DNA from: Elusimicrobiota bacterium
Lineage (GTDB): Bacteria > Elusimicrobiota > UBA5214 > JBBAAG01
DNA length: 7,674 nucleotides
Direction: 5' to 3'
NCBI GenBank assembly: GCA_041658405.1
Contig: JBBAAG010000114.1
Span: 1 to 7,674 of the forward strand
The notes under the pieces are model-generated. The model was given only the letters and a program-made list of their open reading frames with translations, ran no database searches and was not told where the DNA came from. Below, one piece after another: positions 6,709 to 7,674 of the stretch. Each line of letters opens with the position of its first letter. The first letter of the stretch is position 1. The position numbers and the translations under genes were made by a program.

Positions 6709-7488
6709 ATGAAGAAGTTGTTTTTAGTAACAATTTTAACTTTTAGTATTGTAAACTGTGCAAGAGCAGAAATTTCAACAGGAACTGTGGTAAACGATAA
6801 AACAAATATTGAAACTAAAGATAGTAAAAGAACCACACAAGAAAGATTGAAAAGATTGGAAAGGGAAGGAAAATTAAAACTTTGTCCTAGTTTAGCAGGT
6901 TTTTATTATAATCCTAAAGATTCTAAACAATTAAAAATATTAGAGAAATATTTAAAACATAAAGATGCTGATTATCGTCTTGCAGCAGCCAATCTATTGA
7001 GTTCTGGGGATGAAAGAGCAATAACCATACTTCGTAGTGCATTAAATGATAAAGATGAAAAAGTTCAAGTAAAAGTGGCTTGGGCTTTATGCAGATTAGG
7101 TGACAAAATAACAGGTTTACCGGGTATAACAAAAGAAGCGAGAAAAGGTAATATAGATATCTTATTTTATGATGAAAATAGAAAAAGAAAATGTTTTGAT
7201 GATGTACTGGGCAAATCTGTTTTAATAGAACTTACAAAGAATGAAGATGAGGAAATTCGTTCAAAAGCTGCGTTTTATTTAGCAACTTATTTTGGTGAGA
7301 AAGAATCACTAGAATTGAAGATAGAAGAAATGCTCAAATCAAATAATCCGAGAGTAAAAGAAATAGGTGAAAGTCTTTTACAACAAAAGGGAGATAAGAA
7401 AAGCAAAAAGAGATTACAAGAATTAGAATATCAAGAGATTCAAGAAGAAATTAAAAAAGCAGAACAAATAAATAGTCAAGAAAGATGA
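6709..7488 (+). CDS. Exported HEAT-repeat protein
   Basis: From ATG 6709 the protein has 259 residues. MKK, a hydrophobic core (LFLVTILTFSIV) and an ARA/E site at residue 20/21 make a textbook signal peptide. Cys17 is not in a convincing lipobox. HEAT repeats are clear at about 75-132: YLKHKDADYRLAAANLLS, then AITILRSALNDKDEKVQVKV ending in AWALCRLGD. Another pair lies at about 168-225, with EDEEIRSKAAFYLATYF and NNPRVKEIGESLLQQ. The last 35 residues are a Lys/Glu/Gln-rich helix, likely a coiled coil. It has no enzymatic motif, so a periplasmic or surface binding role is inferred. It follows the gene for the tail-bearing exported protein by 48 bases, just as the other HEAT-like gene follows the tail remnant, and it is followed at once by another signal-peptide ORF. 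Its DNA is AT-rich like the first HEAT-like gene. Confidence 0.85.
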   Translation: MKKLFLVTILTFSIVNCARAEISTGTVVNDKTNIETKDSKRTTQERLKRLEREGKLKLCPSLAGFYYNPKDSKQLKILEKYLKHKDADYRLAAANLLSSGDERAITILRSALNDKDEKVQVKVAWALCRLGDKITGLPGITKEARKGNIDILFYDENRKRKCFDDVLGKSVLIELTKNEDEEIRSKAAFYLATYFGEKESLELKIEEMLKSNNPRVKEIGESLLQQKGDKKSKKRLQELEYQEIQEEIKKAEQINSQER

Positions 7489-7490
7489 GG
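7484..7490 (+). promoter_or_regulatory. Ribosome binding site of the interrupted gene at 7498
   Basis: GATGAGG spans the stop of the HEAT-repeat gene and lies 7 bases before the ATG at 7498. The nearer in-frame ATG at 7492 is only 1 base away and so is not the likely start. The arrangement implies co-transcription and probably coupling with the HEAT gene. Confidence 0.5.
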
Positions 7491-7497
7491 AATGAAT

Positions 7498-7599
7498 ATG
7501 ATATATAAAAATATTTTTTTCTCGCTTTGGATAATAGGAATTCAGTTATATCTTACATCTACTTTATTTTCTTATGACGGAGTTTTTCAGCGAGTTTGA
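7498..7599 (+). pseudogene. Start of an exported protein gene, truncated by an insertion
   Basis: The frame from ATG 7498 gives MIYKNIFFSLWIIGIQLYL followed by TSTLFSYDG, a clear signal peptide, and then stops after VFQRV at TGA 7597-7599. It has only 33 codons, which is little more than an export signal. The sequence from about 7581 looks like the end of an insertion sequence, so the last residues are probably encoded by the element and the rest of the gene would lie beyond it, outside the window. Gene order suggests it was the next exported partner after a HEAT protein, as at 4810. The lost part cannot be identified from here. Confidence 0.55.
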
Positions 7600-7674
7600 C
7601 CTCACTCAGACAATATAGCAACTTCTTTTAACTCTTGTAAAGCCCCTCCTTTAGACTTAAGTTTCCATGCGGCA
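7581..7674 (-). mobile_element. Probable insertion sequence, one end only
   Basis: On the minus strand a reading frame open at the window edge stops at 7602-7604. About 20 bases beyond it comes a terminus-like sequence that reads GCTGAAAAACTCC on the minus strand. Many IS elements end with a related GCTGAAAAA(C/G)T(C) inverted repeat, and a transposase stop close to the terminus is typical. It falls exactly where a signal-peptide gene on the + strand breaks off. The other end, the second inverted repeat and the target duplication lie outside the window, so the family is not determined and the boundary is approximate. Confidence 0.5.
7602..7674 (-). CDS. C-terminal end of a probable transposase (partial)
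   Basis: The last 23 residues are readable on the minus strand, entering from the right edge. They include AAWKLKSKGG, then ALQELKEVAILSE and a TGA stop. The helical, Lys/Leu-rich end and its place beside the terminus-like sequence suggest an IS transposase. Too little is present to recognise the family, and it could be an unrelated convergent gene. Confidence 0.4.
   Translation of the reverse strand, partial: AAWKLKSKGGALQELKEVAILSE

Overview
The window looks like a piece of a diderm bacterial genome, probably from a poorly cultivated lineage of the Elusimicrobia, Firestonebacteria or Omnitrophica kind. That guess rests on the mix of large secreted proteins with FlgD-type Ig domains and OmpL47-like repeats, and on the secreted HEAT-repeat proteins. 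It is an inference from protein style, as no rRNA, tRNA or housekeeping gene is present to place the organism. All intact genes lie on the + strand.

Bases 2-3211 hold the 3' part of a very large surface or secreted protein that is open at the left edge. It carries FlgD-like Ig modules with repeated WDG(K/T)...NG(V/I)Y signatures, two OmpL47-like modules, a DUF7305-like beta-rich segment and a terminal FlgD-like module. The DNA is near 50% GC by eye. Twenty bases later lies a very short gene (3232-3360) for a 42-residue, strongly basic protein with a good ribosome binding site.

From 3469 onward the window changes character. A 72-residue reading frame (3469-3687) is nearly identical to the C-terminal tail of the large protein encoded 3 kb downstream. 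It is followed by a secreted HEAT-like alpha-solenoid protein (3717-4850), then by an overlapping gene (4810-6660) for a secreted protein. That protein has an N-terminal domain resembling a permuted NlpC/P60 (papain-like) hydrolase, three Ig-like domains and the same conserved tail. A second secreted HEAT-repeat protein follows (6709-7488). Then comes the first 28 or so codons of another exported protein (from 7498), which appears to be cut off by an insertion sequence entering at about 7581. The HEAT genes and the front of the large gene are AT-rich (about 27% GC in a sampled line), and the back half of the large gene is intermediate.

Read as a whole, 3469-7599 has the order tail / HEAT / secreted protein with tail / HEAT / start of a secreted protein. 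This suggests a repeating module in which an exported HEAT protein is paired with an exported effector-like protein ending in a conserved WWNKIYWPSSFTYC tail. One end of the array has decayed to a tail remnant and the other is interrupted by a mobile element. This pairing is a hypothesis. The repeat itself, the gene order and the signal peptides are directly visible.
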